Origin: Methanosarcina sp.
GTDB lineage: Archaea > Halobacteriota > Methanosarcinia > Methanosarcinales > Methanosarcinaceae
DNA: 15,123 nucleotides
NCBI GenBank assembly: GCA_013331265.1
Contig: DUGS01000009.1
Location: forward strand, 7,685-22,807
Direction: 5' to 3'
Shown: piece by piece, positions 7,135-12,583 of the stretch
How positions within the stretch are numbered: the stretch's first letter is position 1
Layout of the letters: every line of letters begins with the position of its first letter
Translations under genes and position numbers: made by a program
The notes under the pieces: model-generated
What the model saw: only the letters and a program-made list of their open reading frames with translations
Databases searched by the model: none
Told to the model about the DNA's origin: nothing

Positions 7135-7144
7135 GTTTATATCT
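7135..7144 (-). promoter_or_regulatory. Candidate TATA box for secFD
   Basis: On the minus strand AGATATAAAC reads as an archaeal TATA box. Transcription would begin near 7110, giving a leader of about 90 bases. Other A/T-rich stretches exist between here and the start codon, so the choice is tentative. Confidence 0.35.
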
Positions 7145-7392
7145 ACAGCCGGAACCATCCAGACTTATAGTCCGGAACACGCCTGGTAACCTGAGATTAT
7201 AAGTTCTCTTCGAAGTATGGTTCCCGGGGGAGTTATCCATATTCTTTACAGTGTAAATGAGTTGATTCACGTTAGTTATATTTTTCATAGAATATAATAA
7301 TATTCCTCAAAAAACAATTATTTCTCTATATAGCGTTAATTCATTTCATTTAAAATTTATTGTTAAAAGTTGTACAAATTCTAACGTTATAA

Positions 7393-7401
7393 CTATATAT
7401 A
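7393..7401 (+). promoter_or_regulatory. TATA box for dCMP deaminase, leaderless transcript likely
   Basis: CTATATATA at 7393-7401 is centred about 28 bases before the ATG at 7425, with no Shine-Dalgarno between them. That spacing predicts transcription starting at or within a few bases of the start codon, so the mRNA is probably leaderless. Confidence 0.5.
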
Positions 7402-7424
7402 CCATTTACTGTTCATTAAAAATA

Positions 7425-7886
7425 ATGACAGAACGACCTTCCCTTGACGAATATTTCCTTGAAATAGCCTATGTGGTAGGCAAACGGGCAACCTGCCTCC
7501 GAAAAAATGTAGGGGCAGTAATCGTCCGGGATAAACGAATTCTTTCAACCGGATATAATGGAGCTCCAAGCGGCATGGAACACTGCCTTGACACCGGATG
7601 TATCCGAGAAATTGAAAAAATTCCTTCAGGCACGCGGCATGAGAAATGCAGAGCAGTACATGCAGAGCAGAACGCCATTATCCAGGCTGCAATCCACGGA
7701 GTCAGCATTACCGGGGCAACTATATACTGCACACACCAGCCATGTATTCTGTGCGCGAAAATGATTATAAACTCAAACATCAAAAGGGTTGTATACTCAA
7801 TACCTTATCCTGACACTGATTCCCTTGATTTCTTCAGAAGCGCAGGCGTGGAAGTAGAAAATATTCCTTTTGAACTGAAATATTGA
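7425..7886 (+). CDS. dCMP deaminase family protein
   Basis: A 153-residue zinc-dependent deaminase of the deoxycytidylate deaminase (ComEB-like) family. It converts dCMP to dUMP and ammonia in the cytoplasm, feeding thymidylate synthesis. The zinc site is complete: HAE (His79, Glu81) followed by PCILC (106-110, Cys107 and Cys110). The N-terminal part TCLRKNVGAVIV and GYNGAPSG (43-50), and the extra Cys/His residues at 53-76 (HCLDTGC, RHEKC), match dCMP deaminases, some of which bind a second zinc there. Length is typical. It starts at ATG 7425 without a ribosome site, which fits a leaderless transcript. The next gene, a cupin, follows after 51 bases and has its own ribosome site. Confidence 0.9.
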   Translation: MTERPSLDEYFLEIAYVVGKRATCLRKNVGAVIVRDKRILSTGYNGAPSGMEHCLDTGCIREIEKIPSGTRHEKCRAVHAEQNAIIQAAIHGVSITGATIYCTHQPCILCAKMIINSNIKRVVYSIPYPDTDSLDFFRSAGVEVENIPFELKY

Positions 7887-7937
7887 ATACCTGGTAAACC
7901 GTATTGTAATTATGCAATAGGGGTAAGAGGTTGAGTA

Positions 7938-8261
7938 ATGCTTGAGGAATTAAAAGCCAGACCACTGAAAGCAGAAAACCTGATTGAGTACCAGGAAGGA
8001 GCAGTTGTAAGCCGGGAAATTATCCGTAAAAACACGGGGACCGTAACAGTATTTGCCTTTGACAAAGGAGAGGGGTTGAGCGAGCATACTGCACCCTTTG
8101 ATGCCATGGTCCAGGTAATAGACGGGAAAGCGGAAATCACTATTTCCGGGAATAAAAATGTTCTCGAGAAAGGCGACATGATAATAATGCCTGCCAATGA
8201 CCCTCATGCACTGCATGCTCTGGAAAGGTTCAAAATGATCCTAACCATGATACGCTCATGA
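7938..8261 (+). CDS. Small cupin-domain protein
   Basis: A 107-residue single-domain cupin (beta-barrel). The first conserved motif is visible as GEGLSEHTAPFDAMVQVIDG (about residues 43-62) and the second as GDMIIMPANDPHAL (about 81-94). The first motif keeps one His and a following Asp/Glu-poor segment rather than the full HxH, so the metal site may be reduced or altered. The substrate is unknown; such small cupins range from enzymes to sugar- or metabolite-binding proteins. ATG 7938 has GAGG (7927-7930) seven bases before it. It may be co-transcribed with the deaminase gene, but nothing in the sequence links their functions. Confidence 0.85.
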   Translation: MLEELKARPLKAENLIEYQEGAVVSREIIRKNTGTVTVFAFDKGEGLSEHTAPFDAMVQVIDGKAEITISGNKNVLEKGDMIIMPANDPHALHALERFKMILTMIRS

Positions 8262-8274
8262 ACTATTAATTCCA

Positions 8275-8320
8275 CTTAAATTTTCAGTTAACTTCCGCTT
8301 AAATTCTCAGTTAAGCTCCG
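8275..8320. repeat. Two-copy 23-bp tandem repeat
   Basis: Units 8275-8297 and 8298-8320 both run CTTAAATT-YTCAGTTAA-, identical at 20 of 23 positions, and a weaker third copy (CTTTAATTTGCCTTAATT) follows. It lies just past the cupin stop in the 252-bp gap between the cupin and cofE. No function is evident. Confidence 0.7.
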
Positions 8321-8490
8321 CTTTAATTTGCCTTAATTCAAGTTTCATCTCGGTTTAAGTTTTGAAAAGTCATTTTTCAGGAAGAAGCTAAACTATCCCC
8401 ACATTTGTAGAATCCTTTAAGTAAGATTTCAGATAGCCTCAGATACCTCTTATTAAACCGGCACCTGAGACCTGAAGTTCCTATCTTTTA

Positions 8491-8530
8491 AAATCAGTTT
8501 TTGTTTCGCAAAATCAGTTCTTGTTTCGCA
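8491..8530. repeat. 20-bp tandem duplication over the cofE stop codon
   Basis: AAATCAGTTTTTGTTTCGCA (8491-8510) is followed directly by AAATCAGTTCTTGTTTCGCA (8511-8530), one mismatch. The second copy contains the cofE stop and its last codons; the first is an extra copy downstream of the gene. It looks like a recent slippage or duplication event. Confidence 0.85.
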
Positions 8531-9278
8531 GGCATCGAAGCCCTTTTTTGATGACATCCATATCTTCAGGGCGGTATGTCTCTTTTATATGCGTATTCTC
8601 TTCGCAGTAATAATCAAGCCCGCGGATAACTACAACAGGAATGCCGCCTGCTCCTTCTCCCATTAAAAGGTTGGCAGCGCCTGCAATCTCATCAGCAATT
8701 GCTTCCTCTGTTATCTCCAGGATTTTGCCGAAAAGGTCCTTTTCTCCTACCCAGCGTTTTATAGGTTTGATTTTGTAAATTCCTATGGCAACTCCGGTCT
8801 GACCGATCTTGAAGGCTCTCCCGTTTGTGTCCGTAATAATTACACTTAACTTTTTTCCGCTAATCTTTTCAAGTTCTTTTCCAAGTTTTGAAGCACTGGC
8901 ATCCGGATTTTCAGGAGGGTATAGTAAAAACCCGTTTTCAATATTGGACTCGTCAACTCCTGCATTAACACAGGTATGCCCTGCAAGTGTTGTCACAAGC
9001 ATGAAAGGTGCCTCGACAAAGACTTCTCTGCTCCTGGTAAGTACAGCCTGGATAAAACGGGCATCTTTTCCTGTCCGGGATGCGATTTCAAGAGCCTGTT
9101 CTCCTGGGATGATATCTTCAAGCCTGAAGATTTCTCCTTCGGCTTTTCCAACAATTGTTGAGGCAATAACAATAATGTCTCTGTCCTGAAGTTCAATTCT
9201 CTCACAGATGATGGAGGGCAGGTCGTCCCCTTTGTGTATAAGGGGAATTTTTTCTACGGCAATTGCTTCAAATTTCAA
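8514..9278 (-). CDS. cofE: Coenzyme F420-0:L-glutamate ligase CofE
   Basis: A 254-residue CofE. It adds glutamates to F420-0 with GTP in the cytoplasm, giving the polyglutamylated F420 used as hydride carrier in methanogenesis. Family segments are clear: IPLIHKGDDL near the N-terminus, STIVGKAEG, HTCVNAGVDESN (about 117-128), VIITDTNGRAFKIGQTG (about 160-176), GAANLLMGEGAGGIPVVVIRGL near 215-236 and the TYRPEDMDVIKKGL tail. Length matches characterised archaeal CofE. The start is TTG 9278, supported by GAGG seven bases upstream and by alignment from memory with the Archaeoglobus protein. Single-gene unit; a 20-bp duplication spans its stop codon. Confidence 0.94.
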   Translation of the reverse strand: MKFEAIAVEKIPLIHKGDDLPSIICERIELQDRDIIVIASTIVGKAEGEIFRLEDIIPGEQALEIASRTGKDARFIQAVLTRSREVFVEAPFMLVTTLAGHTCVNAGVDESNIENGFLLYPPENPDASASKLGKELEKISGKKLSVIITDTNGRAFKIGQTGVAIGIYKIKPIKRWVGEKDLFGKILEITEEAIADEIAGAANLLMGEGAGGIPVVVIRGLDYYCEENTHIKETYRPEDMDVIKKGLRCLRNKN

Positions 9279-9292
9279 AGGGCTTCCTCAAA

Positions 9293-9350
9293 GATTTTAA
9301 AGGGATAATATTTTTTAAAGGGATAAGATATTTTTTAAAAGGATTAGATA
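9293..9350. repeat. Degenerate tandem ~20-bp repeat in the cofE promoter region
   Basis: Units 9311-9330 and 9331-9350 (TTTTTTAAAGGGATAAGATA type) differ at two positions, and a partial copy lies at 9293-9310. On the minus strand each copy reads CCTTTAAAAAATAT-like, that is, a TATA box with its upstream part. Up to three stacked core promoters for cofE are therefore possible, starting about 12-50 bases before its TTG. Confidence 0.6.
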
Positions 9351-9421
9351 TGGAGTAGTCGATTCACCGGATTACGAAAATAACCCACAAGTGAATAATT
9401 TATTGCAGTAAAGGCAGTAAC

Positions 9422-9429
9422 CATAAATA
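9422..9429 (+). promoter_or_regulatory. TATA box for the C/D box sRNA
   Basis: CATAAATA at 9422-9429 lies about 27 bases before the first base of the C/D box RNA stem (9452), the expected distance in archaea. Confidence 0.5.
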
Positions 9430-9451
9430 AGACCACCGATATACTGGGTCT

Positions 9452-9516
9452 TGCGGCGATGATGAGAGTTACCCCGGCTGAGCAAAAGATGATGAGAATA
9501 AATTCCTGATGCCGCA
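9452..9516 (+). ncRNA. C/D box methylation-guide sRNA
   Basis: All parts of an archaeal double-guide C/D sRNA appear in order. Terminal stem TGCGGC (9452-9457) pairs with GCCGCA (9511-9516). Box C is ATGATGA (9459-9465), followed by a 12-base guide GAGTTACCCCGG (9466-9477) and box D' CTGA (9478-9481). A 7-base spacer leads to box C' ATGATGA (9489-9495), a 10-base guide GAATAAATTC (9496-9505) and box D CTGA (9506-9509). Spacings match the family. With the N-plus-five rule, the D' guide would direct 2'-O-methylation of the fifth base (G) in CCGGGGUAACUC and the D guide the fifth base (U) in GAAUUUAUUC. I could not place these targets in rRNA or tRNA from memory. Proteins L7Ae, Nop5 and fibrillarin would bind it. 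Confidence 0.85.
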
Positions 9517-9547
9517 CTTTTCACTGTGTTTCCCGTTTAATTCTAAC

Positions 9548-9601
9548 TTTCGGTTATCGTGTTTCTTTCGGTTATCGTGTTTCTTTCGGTTATCGTGTTT
9601 C
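9548..9601. repeat. Three perfect 18-bp tandem repeats
   Basis: TTTCGGTTATCGTGTTTC occurs three times without a spacer (9548-9565, 9566-9583, 9584-9601), all identical. It lies 31 bases after the C/D sRNA and before an A/T-rich pair of direct repeats. On the minus strand it would encode KHDNRK units in a 60-codon frame, but that frame lacks a ribosome site. It is not a CRISPR, as there are no spacers. Confidence 0.95.
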
Positions 9602-9645
9602 TCGAATTTTTGCTTACGCAAATCATTTTTCAGTACGATTGATTC

Positions 9646-9677
9646 AATCAATATTCAATAATAAATCAATATTCAAT
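9646..9677. repeat. Pair of 14-bp direct repeats upstream of a hypothetical gene
   Basis: AATCAATATTCAAT is present at 9646-9659 and 9664-9677, 18 bases apart start to start. It lies about 40 bases before the TATA box of the gene at 9755, a position suited to a regulator-binding site, although a chance A/T-rich repeat is possible. Confidence 0.6.
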
Positions 9678-9716
9678 CAAACTCTGCTTAAATACAGTTT
9701 TTTAAGCCAAATTGAA

Positions 9717-9727
9717 AAATTTATATC
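9717..9727 (+). promoter_or_regulatory. TATA box for the hypothetical gene at 9755
   Basis: AATTTATATCT at about 9717-9727 matches the archaeal TATA consensus. Transcription would begin near 9747, so the leader before the GTG at 9755 would be only a few bases. Confidence 0.45.
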
Positions 9728-9754
9728 TAACCTGCAAACCTGATTTCTTATGGG

Positions 9755-10156
9755 GTGTTGAGCATTAGTCAGTACGACCTGAACGAAATTATACAGAAAA
9801 TTAAGCAAAAAAGCCCTTTTGAGTTAAAAGACAATGAGCGAAGCAGGTCCTGGAGCTTAAGAGTCATTATAAGTAAACTGTTCTACTCCCTGGACTTTGA
9901 GAACGAACCTCAGGAGACCCGAAATAAAGTAACTCAACTTCTTCTTTACCACGGACAGTTTAGCAAAGAAGAAATCGATGAAATCTTCCAGTCCTCAGCT
10001 AAGGAAACCACTGCTTATTCACTTGAATTCCTGAAAAAGCACCCTGAGATTGCAATAGCCGAAGCCGGGAAGAGTAAGGAGTTTCCGGATGAAGATGAGG
10101 GAGAAGAAGGAGAAAAACCCAGAGAAATAAAATATATATTTCCGCGCTACGCCTGA
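9755..10156 (+). CDS. Hypothetical acidic-tailed helical protein
   Basis: A 133-residue protein of no recognised family. The frame starts at GTG 9755 (TTG 9758 is the alternative) and ends at TGA 10154-10156. No signal peptide or membrane helix is seen. The first 90 residues look helical and charged (YDLNEIIQKIKQ, SWSLRVIISKLFYSLDFE, VTQLLLYHGQFSKEEIDEIF). Residues about 104-128 are strongly acidic (EFPDEDEGEEGEKPREI), and the end is IKYIFPRYA. A start a few bases after the predicted transcript start suggests a nearly leaderless mRNA. A cytoplasmic, perhaps nucleic-acid- or protein-binding role is only a guess. It faces hsp20 with about 100 bases between the ends. Confidence 0.7.
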   Translation: MLSISQYDLNEIIQKIKQKSPFELKDNERSRSWSLRVIISKLFYSLDFENEPQETRNKVTQLLLYHGQFSKEEIDEIFQSSAKETTAYSLEFLKKHPEIAIAEAGKSKEFPDEDEGEEGEKPREIKYIFPRYA

Positions 10157-10195
10157 ATTTCAAGGCTGAATTCATGAAGGAGTAAAAGTAAAAGA

Positions 10196-10213
10196 CTGCG
10201 AAAGAACTCGCAG
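10196..10213. terminator. Small hairpin between convergent genes
   Basis: CTGCGA (10196-10201) pairs with TCGCAG (10208-10213) around a 6-base loop, in the 101-bp gap between the convergent hypothetical gene and hsp20. It may serve as a weak terminator on both strands; the T-runs next to it are short. Confidence 0.35.
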
Positions 10214-10257
10214 CCCTCTTATTAATGTAAGTAGAATCTACCTTCCTCTCTGGAAGA

Positions 10258-10719
10258 TTACTCAATCTCTATCTTCTTTTTCGGCTCTTCAATTTTCACT
10301 TTCGGAAGAGAAATTGTCAGGACACCGTTTTCCATTTTTGCAGTAGATCCTTCCTCCCTTATACTGACAGGCAGGCGGACGGCACGGTAAAAGCGTGTGT
10401 ACTCCCTCTCTCTGCGCAGGTAGCCTTCTTCTTCAGCTTCCTTTTCTTTGCCGGACTTTGCGCTGATCTCAAGCATGTCTTCTTTGAGATTGATTTCAAC
10501 ATCTTCCTTGTTGATTCCGGGAAGGTCGGTAGTAACCACGAGCTTGTCTTCTTCTTCCATAATGTCAATTGCAGGAGTGTATAATTTTCCACCGCTCCAT
10601 TCTTCCATTGGCATAAAATCTTCAAACAACTGATTCAGGCGCTCCTGTGTCCTTCTAATCTCTTCAAAAGGATCCCAGCGTGAGGGACCTGAAAATGATC
10701 TTCTAGCAGGCCATTTCAT
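10258..10719 (-). CDS. Small heat-shock protein, Hsp20/alpha-crystallin family
   Basis: A 153-residue small heat-shock chaperone that holds unfolding proteins in large cytoplasmic oligomers. The N-terminal arm (1-46) contains RWDPFEEIRRTQERLNQLF. The alpha-crystallin domain begins at YTPAIDI (47-53), runs through VVTTDLPGINKEDVEI and ends with the family signature NGVLTISLPK (131-140). The C-terminal I-x-I motif is present as KIEIE (149-153). Length is typical. The start ATG 10719 is chosen because AGGGGG sits nine bases upstream; the frame is open to 10854, but the extra 45 residues lie across the promoter and do not resemble the family. TATA-like ATATATAT is on the minus strand near 10797-10790. 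Confidence 0.92.
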   Translation of the reverse strand: MKWPARRSFSGPSRWDPFEEIRRTQERLNQLFEDFMPMEEWSGGKLYTPAIDIMEEEDKLVVTTDLPGINKEDVEINLKEDMLEISAKSGKEKEAEEEGYLRREREYTRFYRAVRLPVSIREEGSTAKMENGVLTISLPKVKIEEPKKKIEIE

Positions 10720-10752
10720 CTTTATATTCCCCCTTAAGTAAAAAAATGATGC

Positions 10753-10800
10753 ATCTATAGATATGCTATTTTGAATATATTGAGAAAGGATATATATGTT
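10753..10800 (-). promoter_or_regulatory. hsp20 promoter with palindromic operator candidate
   Basis: On the minus strand AACATATATATCC (10800-10788) is a good TATA box. Transcription would start near 10767. The perfect palindrome ATCTATAGAT (10753-10762) lies directly next to that point, and GATGCATC (10749-10756), also a palindrome, overlaps it. This is a fitting place for a repressor to block transcription and relieve it on heat shock; the regulator is unknown. Confidence 0.4.
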
Positions 10801-10891
10801 TTCCTGGAGGACAATTTCAGGGACAGCTCCCCAGATTAAAATCACGGGATTCACCTTTGCTCTCCTAAAATGTACGGAAAAAAGAATCTGA

Positions 10892-10936
10892 ACACAAAAA
10901 ATATATAAAGAGCCTGAAAAAATTTAGCTCTTTATA
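10892..10936 (-). terminator. Terminator hairpin overlapping the mutase-homologue stop
   Basis: TATAAAGAGC (10904-10913) and GCTCTTTATA (10927-10936) form a perfect 10-bp stem that includes the last two codons and the stop of the minus-strand gene. On that strand the sequence continues TATATTTTTTGTG. The hairpin plus T-run is a convincing 3' end signal. Confidence 0.6.
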
Positions 10937-12117
10937 AGCATTCCTATTAAGTCTGAAGCTTTTACGAATCCCATAGAACCATTTTTAACTGATTCTTCAT
11001 CAAAGGCTTCCACAGTATCCGGATCAGGTTTATCAGTCCTGTAAACAGCAAACGGAATAGGGTCTCTTGTATGGGTCTTTACAGAAATAGGAGTAGGATG
11101 GTCCGGCAGCACAAGAATCGTAAAAGGCTCATCTGAGGTTTCGGCATATTTAAGGATAGGAGCAACTATTCGGCTATCAAAATCCTCAACTGCTTTCAAT
11201 TTTTTCTCAGTACTCCCTTCGTGTCCTGCCTCATCAGGAGCTTCCACATGCACGAAAACAAGATCTCTGGTCTTCAGGGCTTCAATAGCTGCGCTTGCTT
11301 TCCCTTCATAATTAGTATCCAGATAACCGGTTGCTCCGGGGACTTCAATTACATCCAGCCCTGCATAGATTCCTATGCCCTTAAGCAAATCCACTGCAGA
11401 AATAATAGCCCCTTTTTTCCCGTAAAGTTCCTTAAAAGCCGTGAACTTTGGGGCATAACCCTGTCCCCAGACCCAGATAGAGTTTGCCGGGTTTTTTCCC
11501 TCCTGCATTCTTTTCAGGTTAACAGGATGCAGTTCCAGAACAACTGCAGACTCTTCAATCATCTCTGAGAAAAACTCTCCATCCTTTCCTCTTGGAAGAT
11601 AATTATCTTTTTTCTCTCCTGTGATATCATGCGGAGGCGTACATTCCGTTTCGGCTCCAAGGTTATTCCCGACAACAATAAGGTGCCTGTAACTTATACC
11701 CGGATAAAACCTGACTTTCTCTGTCCCGAGTTCGGAATCAAGAGTATCAATAAGAATCTCTGCTTCATCGCTGCTGATATGCCCTGCACTGTAGTCTTTT
11801 ATCATCCCGTTTTCTATGGTAATAAGATTGCACCTGAAAGCCACATCATCAGCTGCAAGAGCCACTCCCATACTCGCGGCTTCAAGAGGAGCCCTCCCTG
11901 AGTAATAGATTGCCGGGTCATATCCCAGAATTGACATATTTGCAACGTCGCTTCCTGGAGGAAAACCATCAGGTATGGTCTTCGCAAGTCCGGTTTTCCC
12001 ACGCGCTGCAATGGAATCCATAGCAGGTGTTCGGGCTGCCTGTAGAATAGTCCTGTTACCCAGTTTCTCTATAGGGTAATCAGCCATTCCGTCTCCTATA
12101 AGTACGGCATATTTCAT
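10924..12117 (-). CDS. Archaeal phosphoglycerate mutase family protein; possible homoserine kinase
   Basis: A 397-residue alkaline-phosphatase-superfamily protein of the archaeal 2,3-bisphosphoglycerate-independent phosphoglycerate mutase type. Metal and catalytic landmarks: GDGMAD (8-13), the serine region GFPPGSDVANMS with Ser56, HVEAPDEAGHEG, VLPDHPTPI and HTRDPIPF. These fit an active phosphotransferase with two metal ions. A subgroup of this family, found beside threonine-biosynthesis genes, has been proposed to act as homoserine kinase. Here it is divergent from aspartokinase, the entry enzyme of that pathway, so homoserine kinase is at least as likely as 3-phosphoglycerate mutase. ATG 12117 is preferred (GGTG five bases upstream) over TTG 12135. 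A TATA-like sequence lies on the minus strand near 12170. Confidence 0.85.
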   Translation of the reverse strand: MKYAVLIGDGMADYPIEKLGNRTILQAARTPAMDSIAARGKTGLAKTIPDGFPPGSDVANMSILGYDPAIYYSGRAPLEAASMGVALAADDVAFRCNLITIENGMIKDYSAGHISSDEAEILIDTLDSELGTEKVRFYPGISYRHLIVVGNNLGAETECTPPHDITGEKKDNYLPRGKDGEFFSEMIEESAVVLELHPVNLKRMQEGKNPANSIWVWGQGYAPKFTAFKELYGKKGAIISAVDLLKGIGIYAGLDVIEVPGATGYLDTNYEGKASAAIEALKTRDLVFVHVEAPDEAGHEGSTEKKLKAVEDFDSRIVAPILKYAETSDEPFTILVLPDHPTPISVKTHTRDPIPFAVYRTDKPDPDTVEAFDEESVKNGSMGFVKASDLIGMLIKS

Positions 12118-12135
12118 TGCTTCACCTTTTTCCAA

Positions 12136-12562
12136 CTGCTTTAGCCCTTCATCTTGCAGATAAAATATATTACTTTCTACCAGATACCTTTATAATATAT
12201 TTTTGGCATCTGCCAGCAAGCTTTTTCTGCCGATCTTAACGTTTCAATTCCTATACCCATTTTACACAAACATTATAATATAGTATCCATATCCTATACA
12301 CGGCAGGCTCTCAGCATAAAATATAAAGTGAATATAAAGTGGCAGGAAAGCCGAAACAAAACGTTCTTTAAAGGCAGGAATGTTTATAAAAAAGCAGCTG
12401 TAAGCGTAACAGTTCTAAATCTCCAGGCTATAATAATGCTAATTTCCGATTCAGCCTGTGATTACAGACCATAATTATCAACTTAAATAACATCTTAATT
12501 AACATCTAAAACACTAAAAACAACACATTAGAAAATGTAAATATGTCAAAATACCCGACTTA
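12136..12562. promoter_or_regulatory. Divergent intergenic region between mutase homologue and aspartokinase
   Basis: This roughly 430-bp A/T-rich gap holds promoters for both sides. Rightward TATA candidates are AATATAAAGTG, present twice in tandem (about 12320-12342), GTTTATAAAA (near 12380) and TAAATATG (12538-12545). A hairpin with CAGGCT (12424-12429) and AGCCTG (12453-12458) and a near-repeat TTAAATAACATC / TTAATTAACATC (about 12482-12506) lie between. CTGCCG (12227-12232) and CGGCAG (12301-12306) are inverted. No protein gene was found. If an upstream TATA box is used, aspartokinase has a long leader that could be regulatory. Confidence 0.5.
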
Positions 12563-12583
12563 ATGCTAAAACGTGGTCCGATC

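Noticed and set aside
7076..7288. Minus-strand 70-codon frame upstream of secF
   Set aside because: No ribosome site at a usable distance, no recognisable protein, and it covers the likely secF promoter.
9548..9601. CRISPR array
   Set aside because: The 18-bp units are directly joined with no spacers, and there are no cas genes.
9469..9651. Minus-strand 60-codon frame encoding KHDNRK repeats
   Set aside because: TTG start without a ribosome site, overlaps the C/D sRNA on the other strand, and its repeat is explained by the 18-bp DNA repeat.
10720..10854. 45-residue N-terminal extension of hsp20
   Set aside because: It runs through the TATA box and does not look like small heat-shock proteins; ATG 10719 has a strong ribosome site.
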